Shown here in pieces: positions 1-8,993 of a stretch of 64,000 nucleotides of DNA. Position 1 is the stretch's first letter; each line of letters starts with the position of its first letter. The DNA comes from Paraburkholderia metrosideri (GTDB taxonomy: Bacteria; Pseudomonadota; Gammaproteobacteria; Burkholderiales; Burkholderiaceae): assembly GCF_904848625.1 (NCBI RefSeq), contig NZ_CAJHCP010000005.1, positions 496,001 through 560,000 on the forward strand, written 5' to 3'. A program made the position numbers and the translations under genes. The notes below the pieces were generated by a model. That model was given only the letters and a program-made list of their open reading frames with translations. It did no database searches and had not been told where the DNA came from.

Positions 1-2201
1 TGGGCGCGCGCAACCTGGTCGACGGCCCGGCGACGCCATTGGCCTACCGGCTGGCTTGCGCGCTGGTGCTCGCGTTACTGGTGCTGGTCATTCCCAGCAC
101 CCGGTCCACGTTGATCTTCGGCGCGATCGGCGTCGTGTACATGCAGGTGCTGGTCGCGGGCATGGCGCTGAATACGGCGGGTGTCGCACAGCCGTTGCTA
201 TGGCTGTTGCCGGCGATGGTGGTGATTCCGGTTTGCGCCGCGCCGCTATGGTTGACGCCCGCGCACTTTTTCACCGGCACCGCATTGTTCTATGCGTCGG
301 CGTTGGCGCTGCTGTTCGGCGCGCCGCTCACGCATGACATCGAGACGGTCGTCTGGGCATGGATCGCCGCGATCGGTATCCCGACTTCCGTGGTGTTTCA
401 CTTTGGCTTTTACCGCTTCCGGCGCAACCACTTCCTGCTCGAAAGCCAGCTCGCGCAACTGGCCGCGACCGATCCGCTGACCGGGCTGCAAAACCGCCGC
501 GCGTTCGTCAAACAGGCCGAGCAGCATCTCGACGCCCTCACGGACGAGATGCAGGTCAGCGCGATCTTTCTCGACATCGACAACTTCAAGTCGCTGAACG
601 ATCGCTTCGGCCATGCGGTCGGCGACCATGCGCTGTACCAGGTAGCTCAGGTGCTGATGGAACAGACTCCCGCCGACGCCAGCGTGAGCCGGATCGGTGG
701 AGAAGAGTTCGCGGTGCTGCTGCGCGACGGCCTGAGCGGCGCGCTGGCGCTGGCCGAGCAGCTACGCGGCGCGATTGCCGCGATCGAACGGCCCGACGGC
801 AATCTGACCGCGAGCTTCGGCGTGGCGCAACACCGGCGCGGCGAAAGCATCATGGTGCTGCTCGATCGTGCCGACGAGGCACTGCTGCGCGCCAAGTACT
901 CGGGAAGAAACCGCGTCTGCGCCGAGCGGCGAATGCTGCCCGACGTGCAGCGGTCGGCGGGCAGTGAGCGGCGGGTTGAAGGCGGCTCGTTGAGTCAACG
1001 GTATCAATGGGAAGACTATTACCTGACTTCGCATTTCCAGCCGCTCTACAGCCTGTCGCATCAGAAGCAGGTGGGGTTCGAGGCGCTGCTGCGCGGCGAA
1101 CACGACGACGGCATGCTGGTGCCGCCCGTGGTGATGTTCGCACCGAAGCCTTCCAGCGACGAGGGCGCGCTCGACCGCGCAAGTCACGTCGTGCATCTGA
1201 GCAACGCAAGCCGTCTGCTGCCGAACGACGCATGGCTGTTCCTCAATATTTTGCCGGCCACCTTCATTGCCGCCGGTTATGCCGATCAGCTGAGCGTGCT
1301 CGTGCGGGCCGCCGGGCTGGAACCCGAGCGGGTGATTCTGGAGATTCTCGAATCGCATGGCGGCAGTGTCGACGATATGTCGCGGGCAGCAGCGCTGTAC
1401 CGCGAGCACGGCTTTCTGATCGCCGTCGACGACTTCGGCGCCGGTCAGTCGAATCTCGACCGGCTGTTGCGGATCCGCCCAGACCTCGTGAAACTCGACG
1501 GCGAACTGATTCGCGCGACCAGTCATGGCACCGGTCATCCGATCCTGCCGAAGCTCGTGTCGCTGCTGCATCAGGCGGGCATGCTGGTGGTGGTCGAAGG
1601 CGTGGAGACCACCGAAGAGCTGATTCTCGCGGTGGAGTCGAATGTGGATTTCGCGCAGGGCTATCTACTGGGTCGACCGGCTGCGCAGATTGCGCCGCCG
1701 GAGTCGGTGCATCGACAGATCGACGATGCGTTCGACGTGATCGCGCAAGGCCGGGCGCATCAGTACGCGCTGTTCGAATCCGAAGTAGAGCCGTACCGGA
1801 TCGCCTTGCGTGCTGCTGCCGACGCGTTGCTGACTGGCGTCGTGATGGACGACGCGTTTGCGCCGCTAGCCCGATTCGATCGATGCATCAGCTGTTTCAT
1901 TCTCGACGCTACCGGCAGACAGGTCGGCCACGAATTGCCGGGGCCGGCCTGGAGCAAGGAAGGGGCTTCGCTGCAACCGGTGGCGAATCCGCGCGATGCG
2001 CGGTGGGACCACCGGCCGTACTTCAGGAATGCGGTGTTGCTGCCGGGTGTGGCGGTGACCAGCAATCCGTATCTCTCGCTGGCGAGCGGCCGGCCGTGTA
2101 TCGCCGTGACGTTGGCTGTGCCGTTCGCCAACGGGCGCTCGGTGATTGGCGTGGAGCTGGACTGGTCGGCGAAGGGCCTGCCGTGGCCTGCGGCGGAGTG
2201 A
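1..2201 (+). CDS. GGDEF-EAL cyclic-di-GMP signalling protein, 5' end outside window
   Basis: The reading frame is open to the left edge, so the gene is probably truncated at its 5' end; a TTG at 39 would give 720 aa but need not be the real start. Numbering from that TTG: several hydrophobic membrane segments (about 5-125), a GGDEF domain with an intact GGEEF motif (220-224) and no RxxD inhibitory site just before it, then an EAL domain with EAL (348-350), the EILES glutamate (about 436), DDFG (464-467), K485 and VEGVE (519-523). All usual phosphodiesterase residues are present. Residues about 580-720 resemble a Cache/PDC-type sensor placed at the C-terminus. The likely job is membrane-bound synthesis and/or hydrolysis of cyclic di-GMP. 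It points toward the end of the hpa operon, so it is convergent with hpaI. Both catalytic domains look competent; which activity dominates cannot be read here. Confidence 0.93.
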   Translation, partial: GARNLVDGPATPLAYRLACALVLALLVLVIPSTRSTLIFGAIGVVYMQVLVAGMALNTAGVAQPLLWLLPAMVVIPVCAAPLWLTPAHFFTGTALFYASALALLFGAPLTHDIETVVWAWIAAIGIPTSVVFHFGFYRFRRNHFLLESQLAQLAATDPLTGLQNRRAFVKQAEQHLDALTDEMQVSAIFLDIDNFKSLNDRFGHAVGDHALYQVAQVLMEQTPADASVSRIGGEEFAVLLRDGLSGALALAEQLRGAIAAIERPDGNLTASFGVAQHRRGESIMVLLDRADEALLRAKYSGRNRVCAERRMLPDVQRSAGSERRVEGGSLSQRYQWEDYYLTSHFQPLYSLSHQKQVGFEALLRGEHDDGMLVPPVVMFAPKPSSDEGALDRASHVVHLSNASRLLPNDAWLFLNILPATFIAAGYADQLSVLVRAAGLEPERVILEILESHGGSVDDMSRAAALYREHGFLIAVDDFGAGQSNLDRLLRIRPDLVKLDGELIRATSHGTGHPILPKLVSLLHQAGMLVVVEGVETTEELILAVESNVDFAQGYLLGRPAAQIAPPESVHRQIDDAFDVIAQGRAHQYALFESEVEPYRIALRAAADALLTGVVMDDAFAPLARFDRCISCFILDATGRQVGHELPGPAWSKEGASLQPVANPRDARWDHRPYFRNAVLLPGVAVTSNPYLSLASGRPCIAVTLAVPFANGRSVIGVELDWSAKGLPWPAAE

Positions 2202-2260
2202 CGGTTTGACGGCGGGTAGGACGGCAGGTTTGACGGCGGCTTTGACGGCCGGTTGACTGC
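2202..2260. repeat. Short repeated 9-mer TTTGACGGC after the GGDEF-EAL gene
   Basis: The 9-mer TTTGACGGC occurs three times, at 2205-2213, 2229-2237 and 2241-2249, with partial copies between them. It lies in the short gap between two convergent genes. It looks like a small degenerate tandem repeat; no function can be assigned. Confidence 0.6.
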
Positions 2261-2304
2261 TGTCTGATGCGTCGCAGACCGTTTCGACAGGCGAGGGCGG
2301 TGAG

Positions 2305-3108
2305 CTAGTAACCCCCTTTGGGCGGCGGCGCGCTTGCGGCCGTTTTCCGGTACGACGCCGCGAGGTCCGCTGCCGCGCGGCTCAGCAGGCCCGTGTCCGA
2401 ACCGACCGCGACGAAGGTGGCGCCCGCCGCGAGATATTCGGCGGCGATTGCGGGATCGGCCGCGAGCACGCCGGCTGCCTTGCCCGCGTCGCGCGTCGTT
2501 GCAATGCCCCGGCAGATCGCTTCGCGAACGCTCGGGTCGCCCGGTCTGCCGAGCAGGCCCATCGACGCGCTCAGGTCCGACGGGCCGAAGAACACGCCGT
2601 CTACGCCGTCCACGGTGGCGATTGCCGGCAGATTGTCCATGCCTTGCACGGATTCCACCTGCACCAGCACGCATAGTTCTTCGGCTGCGGTGGTCAGATA
2701 GTCGGGTATCCGGTTCCAGCGCGATGCACGCGCCAGTCCGCTGCCCACGCCGCGAATGCCTTGCGGCGGATAACGCGTCGCGGCGACGGCTTCGGCAGCT
2801 TGGGCTGCGGTGTCGATCATTGGCAGAAGCAGGGTTTGCGCGCCGATATCGAGCAGTTGCTTGATCAAGGCCGCGTCGCTGCGCACCGGACGCACCACCG
2901 GATGCGACGCATAAGCAGCGACGGCCTGCAATTGCGCCAACGTACTGCGGACGTCATTGGGCGCGTGCTCGTTGTCGATCAGCAGCCAGTCGAAACCGGC
3001 AGTGGCCAGCAACTCGGTGACGTACGCGTCGGCCAGCGCGGCCCATAGACCGAATTGCGGTTTGCCTTCGGCGAGAGCGCGCCGGAAAGTGTTTTGCGGT
3101 AGGGACAT
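2305..3108 (-). CDS. hpaI: 4-hydroxy-2-oxoheptane-1,7-dioate aldolase
   Basis: HpaI is a class II metal-dependent aldolase that cleaves 4-hydroxy-2-oxoheptanedioate to pyruvate and succinate semialdehyde, the last carbon-splitting step of homoprotocatechuate degradation. At 267 aa it has the family's usual length. Family residues are visible: H48 in the IDNEHAP motif, R73 in VVRP, a glutamate in VQVES and the aspartate of FFGPSDLS. It is the last gene of the hpa operon, 33 bp after hpaH. In E. coli W hpaX, hpaA and hpaBC follow here; in this window a convergent c-di-GMP gene follows instead. Confidence 0.95.
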   Translation of the reverse strand: MSLPQNTFRRALAEGKPQFGLWAALADAYVTELLATAGFDWLLIDNEHAPNDVRSTLAQLQAVAAYASHPVVRPVRSDAALIKQLLDIGAQTLLLPMIDTAAQAAEAVAATRYPPQGIRGVGSGLARASRWNRIPDYLTTAAEELCVLVQVESVQGMDNLPAIATVDGVDGVFFGPSDLSASMGLLGRPGDPSVREAICRGIATTRDAGKAAGVLAADPAIAAEYLAAGATFVAVGSDTGLLSRAAADLAASYRKTAASAPPPKGGY

Positions 3109-3141
3109 GTCGATCCAGTCGGGTTGTATGCCGTTGCAGAC

Positions 3142-3945
3142 TCAGATGAAATTCAGGCCAATGCCGCCTAGCGGACCATAGTCGACATGGAACGTGTCGC
3201 CTGCGCGCGCGACGATCGGGCTCGTGAACGAGCCACTCAGGATCACGTCGTTTGCGTTCAGCATTTCGTCGTATGGCGCGATCTTGTTGGCGAGCCACGC
3301 AACGCCAGTGGCTGGGTGATTCAACACCGCCGCCGCGAGTCCGCTTTCTTCGATCGCACCGTTTTTATAGAGCAGCGCGCCGACCCAGCGCAGGTCGACA
3401 TCGAGGGGCCGCACCGGCCGGCCGCCGAGCACGATGCCGGCATTCGCGGCGAAGTCTGAGATCGTGTCGTAGACCTTGCGCGGCGCGTGGGTTTCGCGGT
3501 CGAACTGCTCGATGCGCGCGTCGATGATTTCCACGGCAGGGGTGACGTAGGCGGTGGCGTCGAGTACGTCGAAGAGCGTGACGCCGGGGCCTTTGAGCGG
3601 TTTGTTCAACACGAACGCCAGTTCGACTTCGACGCGTGGGGCGATGAAGCGGTCGGCGCGAATATCCTCGCCGCTTTCGATAAACATGCTGTCGAGCAAC
3701 GGCGCGTAATCGGGTTCGTCGATCTGCGACGAACGCTGCATCGCGCGCGATGTGAGGCCGATCTTGCGGCCTTTGATCACGTGGCCTTCGGCCAGCTTGA
3801 GCTTCACCCATTCGCGCTGAATGGCGTAGCCGTCTTCGACTGTCATTTGCGGATATTGCGCGGAGAAGTGGCGCAATGGCGTGCGCGTTTTCTCGGCGTG
3901 GTCGAGTTGCGCGGCGAGTTCGCGGATAGTCTGTTCGTCTAGCAT
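3142..3945 (-). CDS. hpaH: 2-oxo-hept-4-ene-1,7-dioate hydratase
   Basis: HpaH adds water to 2-oxohept-4-ene-1,7-dioate to give the substrate of HpaI; it belongs to the fumarylacetoacetate-hydrolase/MhpD-like family and needs a divalent metal. The frame is open further upstream, but ATG at 3945 (protein begins [12 protein letters not shown]) follows an AAAGAGA ribosome site and gives 267 aa, the normal size. The conserved motifs [17 protein letters not shown] and ILSGSFTSP are present. It sits between hpaF (49 bp upstream) and hpaI (33 bp downstream). Confidence 0.95.
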   Translation of the reverse strand: MLDEQTIRELAAQLDHAEKTRTPLRHFSAQYPQMTVEDGYAIQREWVKLKLAEGHVIKGRKIGLTSRAMQRSSQIDEPDYAPLLDSMFIESGEDIRADRFIAPRVEVELAFVLNKPLKGPGVTLFDVLDATAYVTPAVEIIDARIEQFDRETHAPRKVYDTISDFAANAGIVLGGRPVRPLDVDLRWVGALLYKNGAIEESGLAAAVLNHPATGVAWLANKIAPYDEMLNANDVILSGSFTSPIVARAGDTFHVDYGPLGGIGLNFI

Positions 3946-3994
3946 GATGGTTTCTCTTTGCGACGCGGTGAGGCGTGGTGTCCGGTCAGGCGGA

Positions 3995-4393
3995 TCAGGT
4001 TTTGAAACGTGCATGCAGGTTGTTGTGCTTCCATGTGCCGGCTTCGCTGAACTCACCGAGTTCCAGCGACAACGCCAGCCCGTGCTGATCGAACTCAGTG
4101 GCGAAGTGCTGTTTGAGCAGCGCGAACAACGCGTCGCCGGTGGCCTTTTTGACGGCTTCGGAACGGCCCGCGCCGATCTTCAGATTCGCATGCAGAAATG
4201 CGGCGTCGGCGCGCCCGTCGGCGATACAGTACTGTTCGCAACGCAATGCGCGCACGCGAATGCCGCCCAGCGGATAGACCCGCTGTTCGCCGTCGCGCTG
4301 CGCATCCAGACATTGCACGAGCGTGTTGCACAGTTGGCCGATGTTTTGCGCGTCGGCGAGATTGGCGCTGTATTCGAGCGTGAGATGCGGCAC
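3995..4393 (-). CDS. hpaF: 5-carboxymethyl-2-hydroxymuconate delta-isomerase
   Basis: HpaF isomerises 5-carboxymethyl-2-hydroxymuconate to 2-oxohept-3-ene-1,7-dioate. It is a relative of 4-oxalocrotonate tautomerase that uses an N-terminal proline as the base once Met is removed. I choose GTG at 4393 because it puts that proline at position 2 (MPHLTLEYS) and has AAGGAA seven bases upstream; a GTG five codons earlier would bury the proline and place the ribosome site inside the gene. The product is 132 aa, close to the enteric enzyme. It starts 19 bp after hpaD. Confidence 0.94.
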   Translation of the reverse strand: MPHLTLEYSANLADAQNIGQLCNTLVQCLDAQRDGEQRVYPLGGIRVRALRCEQYCIADGRADAAFLHANLKIGAGRSEAVKKATGDALFALLKQHFATEFDQHGLALSLELGEFSEAGTWKHNNLHARFKT

Positions 4394-4412
4394 GGTAAGT
4401 TCCTTCACGAAG

Positions 4413-5276
4413 TCAGACGGGGAGCGGTGTCACCGGGAAGATCGCATTGATCTGGCCGGTGCCCGAACTGCCGAAATACGGGGTGACGACTTCAACCTTG
4501 CCGTCGTAGCGATTCCAGCCGAGCGCGCCAAGCAGCATCGCGGTGTCATGCATGCCGCCTTCGCCCCAGCATTTTTCGTTGTAAAGCGGCAGCATGTCGC
4601 AAAAGGTTGGCCAGTCGCCGGCTTTCCACAATTCGACCACGCTGCGGTCCATCTGTTCGAGAAACGGATTCCACACCTTGTGCATGAATTGCTCGGCGGT
4701 ACCGTTGTTCGCGAAGTGATGACTGAGCGAGCCGCTTGCCAGAATGGCAACGGTGCCGTCGTAACGTTCCTCGATTGCTTTGCGCACCGCAAGGCCGAAG
4801 CGCGCGCTGGTGGCGAGGTCGTGCCACATGCACCAGCCCGATACCGACACCGTTTTGAAATGTTGATCGGCGTTCATATAGCGCATCGGCACCAGTGTGC
4901 CGTATTCGAGTCCCAGCGTGGTTTCGCTGTGCGCACGGCTTTTTACGCCCATTTCGTTTGCGACTTCCGCGATCAGATGGCCGAGTCCGACATTGCCAGG
5001 ATACGCGTACGGCATGTTCCTGATGAAATGCGGCAACTCGTTGCTGGTGTACACGCCTTCAAAATTCGCCGCGCAGTTGATGTGGTATTCGCTATTCACG
5101 AGCCAATGCACGTCGAATACGACGATCGTGTCTACGCCCAGTTCGCGGCAACGCCGGCCGATTTCATGATGGCCGTCGATGGCGGCCTGACGGCAACCTT
5201 TATGCGGACCGTCGAGTTCCGATAGATACAGCGACGGCACGTGAGTGACTTTTGCTGCCAGCGCGAGCTTGCCCAT
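4413..5276 (-). CDS. hpaD: 3,4-dihydroxyphenylacetate 2,3-dioxygenase
   Basis: HpaD opens the homoprotocatechuate ring by extradiol (meta) cleavage, giving 5-carboxymethyl-2-hydroxymuconate semialdehyde. The 287-aa protein is the LigB-type (class III) form, as in E. coli, rather than the vicinal-oxygen-chelate form. Visible signatures include MGKLALAAKVTHVPS at the start, FDVHWLVNS, SNELPHFIRNMPY, LEYGTLVPMRYM, ASGSLSHHF and GEGGMHDT; H12 and H57 are likely iron ligands. It lies between hpaE (71 bp upstream) and hpaF. Confidence 0.96.
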   Translation of the reverse strand: MGKLALAAKVTHVPSLYLSELDGPHKGCRQAAIDGHHEIGRRCRELGVDTIVVFDVHWLVNSEYHINCAANFEGVYTSNELPHFIRNMPYAYPGNVGLGHLIAEVANEMGVKSRAHSETTLGLEYGTLVPMRYMNADQHFKTVSVSGWCMWHDLATSARFGLAVRKAIEERYDGTVAILASGSLSHHFANNGTAEQFMHKVWNPFLEQMDRSVVELWKAGDWPTFCDMLPLYNEKCWGEGGMHDTAMLLGALGWNRYDGKVEVVTPYFGSSGTGQINAIFPVTPLPV

Positions 5277-5347
5277 CGCGGTCTCCAGTGTGTGTCTGCG
5301 GCAATGCGGGTTGCGTCGACGCGTGGCCTGTCATGCGCCGCTGCGCA

Positions 5348-6805
5348 TTAAACGCCCCAGCGCGGAATGTGATGTGAGCCGAGCGATACGCACACATTCT
5401 TCGGTTCGAGGAACACTTCATAACTCCACGTTCCGCCTTCGCGGCCCACGCCGGATGCTTTCGTGCCACCAAAAGGCTGCCGCAGATCGCGTACGTTCTG
5501 GCTGTTCACAAAGCACATGCCCGCTTCGACCGCCGCTGCGACACGATGTGCGCGGCCGGTGTTCTCGGTCCAGATATAGCTCGACAGCCCGTAACAGATG
5601 TCATTGGCGAGCCGGATAGCGTCGGCTTCGTCGTCGAATGGAATCAGGCACGCAACCGGGCCGAAGATCTCTTCCTGCGCGATGCGCATACGATTGTCGA
5701 CATCGACGAAGACGGTGGGCATCACGAAGTTGCCTTTGCGCATTGCGTCGGGCAGATCGGGCGTATCGAGACCGCCGCACGCGAGCGTTGCGCCTTCTTT
5801 CGGACCCAGTTCGATATAGCTGCGCACTTTCGCGAGATGCGCGTGGCTGATCATCGGGCCAACAAGGGTGCTGTCGGCGAGTGGATCGCCGACCGTCAGG
5901 CGCTTCGCGCGCTCGATGAAGCGCTCGGCGAAACGCGCGTAAATCGGGCGATGAACCAGAATGCGCGAACCTGCGGTGCAGCGTTCGCCGTTGTTCGAAA
6001 AGATCATGAACACGGCTGCATCCAGTGCACGTTCGAAATCGGCGTCGTCGAAAATAACGAACGGCGATTTGCCGCCGAGTTCCATCGAAAACTTTTTCAG
6101 CCCAGCGCTCTGCACGATACGGTTGCCGGTTGCCGTCGACCCGGTGAACGACACCGCATGCACATCGGGATGTGCGACCAGCGGTTCGCCGGTCTCCTTG
6201 CCGAAACCATGCACGACGTTCAGCACGCCCGCAGGAATGCCGGCTTCGAGCGCGAGTTGTCCGAGCGTGGACGCCGTGAGCGGCGACAGTTCGCTCATCT
6301 TCAGCACGGCAGTATTGCCGAACGCGAGGCAAGGTGCGACTTTCCAGGTCGCCGTCATGAACGGCACATTCCACGGCGAGATCAACGCGCACACGCCGAC
6401 CGGATGAAACAGCGTGTAGTTCAGATGCGTATCGGTCGGATATGTATGGCCGTCGACGCGCGTGCACATCTCGGCGAAGTAGCTGAAGTTGTCGGCCGCG
6501 CGCGGCACGAGTTGCTTGCGCGTTTGCGAAATCGTCTGGCCGGTGTCTTTCGTCTCGGTTTCGGAGATCTCCGGCACGTTCTTCGTGATCAGTTCGCCGA
6601 GTTTGCGCAGCAGCTTCGCTCGCTCCGCTGCGGGCCTGGCGGCCCAGGCGGGAAATGCGTTCTTTGCCGCGCGCACGGCGGCGTCGATTTCCTGCGCACC
6701 ACCTCGCGCGACCTCGGCCAGCACGTTTTGCGTAGCGGGATTGACGGTCTCGAAGTACTCTTTCGCGCCGCACGCTTCGCCGTTGATCAGGTGCTCGATT
6801 CGCAT
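5348..6805 (-). CDS. hpaE: 5-carboxymethyl-2-hydroxymuconate semialdehyde dehydrogenase
   Basis: HpaE is an NAD-dependent aldehyde dehydrogenase that oxidises the ring-cleavage product of HpaD to 5-carboxymethyl-2-hydroxymuconate. The ALDH motifs are intact: SPWNVPFM, FTGSTATGNRI, the glutamate in MELGGKSP and the catalytic cysteine in NNGERCTAGSR, plus the C-terminal PFGGTKASGVGREGG. Two ATGs lie close together; the one at 6805 has AAGGA at good spacing, whereas 6811 is too close to it. That start gives 485 aa, normal for the family. It follows hpaG2 by about 26 bp. Confidence 0.95.
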   Translation of the reverse strand: MRIEHLINGEACGAKEYFETVNPATQNVLAEVARGGAQEIDAAVRAAKNAFPAWAARPAAERAKLLRKLGELITKNVPEISETETKDTGQTISQTRKQLVPRAADNFSYFAEMCTRVDGHTYPTDTHLNYTLFHPVGVCALISPWNVPFMTATWKVAPCLAFGNTAVLKMSELSPLTASTLGQLALEAGIPAGVLNVVHGFGKETGEPLVAHPDVHAVSFTGSTATGNRIVQSAGLKKFSMELGGKSPFVIFDDADFERALDAAVFMIFSNNGERCTAGSRILVHRPIYARFAERFIERAKRLTVGDPLADSTLVGPMISHAHLAKVRSYIELGPKEGATLACGGLDTPDLPDAMRKGNFVMPTVFVDVDNRMRIAQEEIFGPVACLIPFDDEADAIRLANDICYGLSSYIWTENTGRAHRVAAAVEAGMCFVNSQNVRDLRQPFGGTKASGVGREGGTWSYEVFLEPKNVCVSLGSHHIPRWGV

Positions 6806-6831
6806 TGTCATGTCCTTGTTAGCTGGATCGA

Positions 6832-7590
6832 TTACGCGCGGCCGAAGTCCGCGTCCGACGCAATCGTGTTCGCGAGACGGCCTAGGCCGTCGATTTCGCA
6901 GATCACTTCGTCGCCCGCATTCACGTTGACGATGCCTTCGGGGGTACCGGTCAGGATCACGTCGCCGGGCGCGAGCGTCATGAAGCCGCTCAGGTACTCG
7001 ATCAGAGCGGGAATATCGGTGACGAGGTCGCGCGTGTTGCCGTGCTGCTGCCGCGTGCCGTTCACGAACGTGCGTAATTCCAGTTGCGTCACGTCTTCGA
7101 TGTCGGCGGCGTCGACGAACCAGGGGCCGAGCACGGTGCCACCGTCGCGATTCTTCACGCGAAGGTTCGGGCGGTAGTAGTTTTCGAGGTAATCGCGGAT
7201 CGCGTAGTCGTTCGCGATCATGTAGCCGGCCACATGCCGCATCGCGCTGTCGCGCTTCACGTTACAGGCGGTCTGGCCGATCACGACCGCGAGTTCGCAC
7301 TCGTAGTGCATGAACGTGACATCGGCAGGGCGGCGCGTGACGCCGCGATGGCCGAGTACCGTGCCCGGTCCTTTGAGAAAGACGAGCGGTTCTTCCTGCT
7401 TGCTGAACTGCAGTTCTTTGGCGTGTTCGGCGTAGTTCAGGCCCAGTGCGAAGATTGTGCCGACTTCGATTGGCGCGAGCCAGACCACTTCGTCTTCGCG
7501 GCGCACACGGCCGTCAGCGAGACGCACGCCGTGGGGGTCCGGATACGCTTCGTGAATCGCGCCTGCATAGGCAACGCGGCCGCGCATCAT
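6832..7590 (-). CDS. hpaG2: 4-hydroxyphenylacetate isomerase/decarboxylase, C-terminal-type subunit
   Basis: This 252-aa fumarylacetoacetate-hydrolase-fold protein corresponds to the C-terminal half of the bifunctional HpaG of E. coli. HpaG decarboxylates and isomerises 5-oxo-pent-3-ene-1,2,5-tricarboxylate. The metal-binding pattern is visible in MHYECELAVVIG followed by ANDYAIRDY, and the family motifs ALGLNYAEHAKE and LTGTPEGI are present. Its start overlaps the stop of hpaG1 by four bases (ATGA), implying translational coupling and a stable two-subunit enzyme. Confidence 0.93.
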   Translation of the reverse strand: MMRGRVAYAGAIHEAYPDPHGVRLADGRVRREDEVVWLAPIEVGTIFALGLNYAEHAKELQFSKQEEPLVFLKGPGTVLGHRGVTRRPADVTFMHYECELAVVIGQTACNVKRDSAMRHVAGYMIANDYAIRDYLENYYRPNLRVKNRDGGTVLGPWFVDAADIEDVTQLELRTFVNGTRQQHGNTRDLVTDIPALIEYLSGFMTLAPGDVILTGTPEGIVNVNAGDEVICEIDGLGRLANTIASDADFGRA

Positions 7591-8363
7591 GACGGTTCTC
7601 CCGCGTGTTGCTGGGCATCGATAAACGACACCGTGAGCGGCGGCAAGCCGTCAATCGATAAAGTTGCTGTGTCGCCGGCATGCGCAACCGGCGAGCCGTG
7701 CGGCACGCCCAACGTGAGAACGTCGCCGGCACTGAGTGTCATGAAGTCGGTGACGTCTGCGAGTAATTGCGTGACGGTGCGTACTGTTGATGCCGTACTT
7801 GCCGTAAAAATTTCCTTACCGTTGACTAACACCTTGATGCCGAGATGATCGGGGGTTGCGATATGACGTGCCGCGACGACGGCCGGCCCGACCACACAGA
7901 AGCCGTCACGTGCCCGAAAGCGCACGGAAGGCCGATACACACTCGCATGCGGCACGCTGAGATCGCCGACCAGCGTATAGCCGGCGATATATTCAGCCGC
8001 GCGATTCGCGTTGATACGGGACGCATGACGGCCAATCACGATACCCAGCGAAGCGCCGACTTCCACGCCCAACGCGTTGTCTGGCACGACGACCCGCGCG
8101 CGGTGCCCGGCGAGCGTGTTGCGCGGCTTCAGATAAAGAATGGGTGCGTTCGGCGGGGCTTTGTACGGCGCGGCGTGCATGGCTTCGCCTAATGCTTCCA
8201 GTGCGGCACGGTCGTTCAGCAGGGTTCCGTAGACCGCGCCGCTAACCGGCGCGCGACAGGCGATTCCGCTGTCCAGCAGGGCGGCCAGCGCACGCGCATC
8301 GACGTCGCGGGGCAGCGCTTCGCCTTCGGGATGCAACAGGTGATCGGCAAGTGCAAACATCAA
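7587..8363 (-). CDS. hpaG1: 4-hydroxyphenylacetate isomerase/decarboxylase, N-terminal-type subunit
   Basis: This 258-aa fumarylacetoacetate-hydrolase-fold protein matches the N-terminal half of bifunctional HpaG. The core segments LYLKPRNTL, GVEVGASLGIVIGR, AGYTLVGDLSVPH and LTLGVPHGSP can be followed. The metal-binding ExE of its partner is only partly kept here (VEVGA), so the partner subunit probably carries the metal site. It is the first gene of the hpa operon. The intergenic region to hpaR, with a palindrome at 8408-8421, should contain its promoter. Confidence 0.92.
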   Translation of the reverse strand: MMFALADHLLHPEGEALPRDVDARALAALLDSGIACRAPVSGAVYGTLLNDRAALEALGEAMHAAPYKAPPNAPILYLKPRNTLAGHRARVVVPDNALGVEVGASLGIVIGRHASRINANRAAEYIAGYTLVGDLSVPHASVYRPSVRFRARDGFCVVGPAVVAARHIATPDHLGIKVLVNGKEIFTASTASTVRTVTQLLADVTDFMTLSAGDVLTLGVPHGSPVAHAGDTATLSIDGLPPLTVSFIDAQQHAGEPS

Positions 8364-8407
8364 TGAGGCGCCTTTTCGAAAAAAACCTGAAAAAATTCAG
8401 CGAAAAC

Positions 8408-8421
8408 ACTAACATGTTAGT
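8408..8421. promoter_or_regulatory. 14-bp palindrome, candidate HpaR operator
   Basis: ACTAACATGTTAGT is a perfect 14-bp palindrome 45 bp upstream of hpaG1 and about 97 bp upstream of the divergent hpaR. MarR-family repressors bind such dyads, and HpaR of E. coli acts in the equivalent region. Assigning this site to HpaR is inference from its position and symmetry. Confidence 0.65.
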
Positions 8422-8518
8422 AGTATTGCGCTTGATATGATTCACGGTCAATAGGCTGTCGGCTGATCGCGGGTTTTCCCTTAAGTTTTGATGGCTCTTT
8501 TTATTCTTTTTATCCACT

Positions 8519-8968
8519 ATGTCCGCTGCGTCCACCCGAGTTTTACACCGCAACCTGCCCATGCTGTTGCTGCGTGCCAGAGAAAAAATGATGGAGCGGT
8601 TTCGTCCGCTGATTACCGCTCATGGACTGACCGAACAGCAATGGCGCGTGATTCGCGCACTCAACGAACAGGGGCCGATGGAGCCGCGTCATATTTCCGA
8701 TATCTGCACGATTTCGAGCCCGAGCATGGCTGGGGTGCTCGCGCGTATGGAAAGTATGGAACTGGTGACCAAGGAGCGGTTTGCAGACGACCAGCGCCGC
8801 GTGCTGGTGTCGCTGACGGACATCAGCGTGGAGCTGGTGCGCGTGATTTCAAAAGACCTCGAAGCGCATTATCGCGAACTGGAGCGCAAGGTCGGGCCGG
8901 AGATCGTCGAGCGCGTGTATCGCGCGGTGGACGATCTGCTGGCCGGTTTGGGTGAAGAGGACGAGTGA
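8519..8968 (+). CDS. hpaR: MarR-family regulator of homoprotocatechuate degradation
   Basis: A 149-aa MarR protein with winged helix-turn-helix: LTEQQWRVIRALNEQGPM, then the recognition region DICTISSPSMAGVLARMES and wing ERFADDQRRVLVSLT. The opening LHRNLPMLLLRAREKMM is typical of HpaR. In E. coli HpaR represses the meta operon and is released by 4-hydroxyphenylacetate and related aromatics. Here the gene is divergent from hpaG1, the same arrangement, which supports the same role. Confidence 0.93.
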   Translation: MSAASTRVLHRNLPMLLLRAREKMMERFRPLITAHGLTEQQWRVIRALNEQGPMEPRHISDICTISSPSMAGVLARMESMELVTKERFADDQRRVLVSLTDISVELVRVISKDLEAHYRELERKVGPEIVERVYRAVDDLLAGLGEEDE

Positions 8969-8993
8969 GGGTTGAGCCAGGCGGCGTTTGAGC

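Noticed and set aside
4323..5225. 300-codon plus-strand frame opposite hpaD
   Set aside because: Shadow of hpaD; no recognised domain or start.
5546..7177. Long plus-strand frame opposite hpaE/hpaG2 (543 codons)
   Set aside because: It is antisense to two well-supported hpa genes, has no ribosome site and the composition of a high-GC shadow frame.
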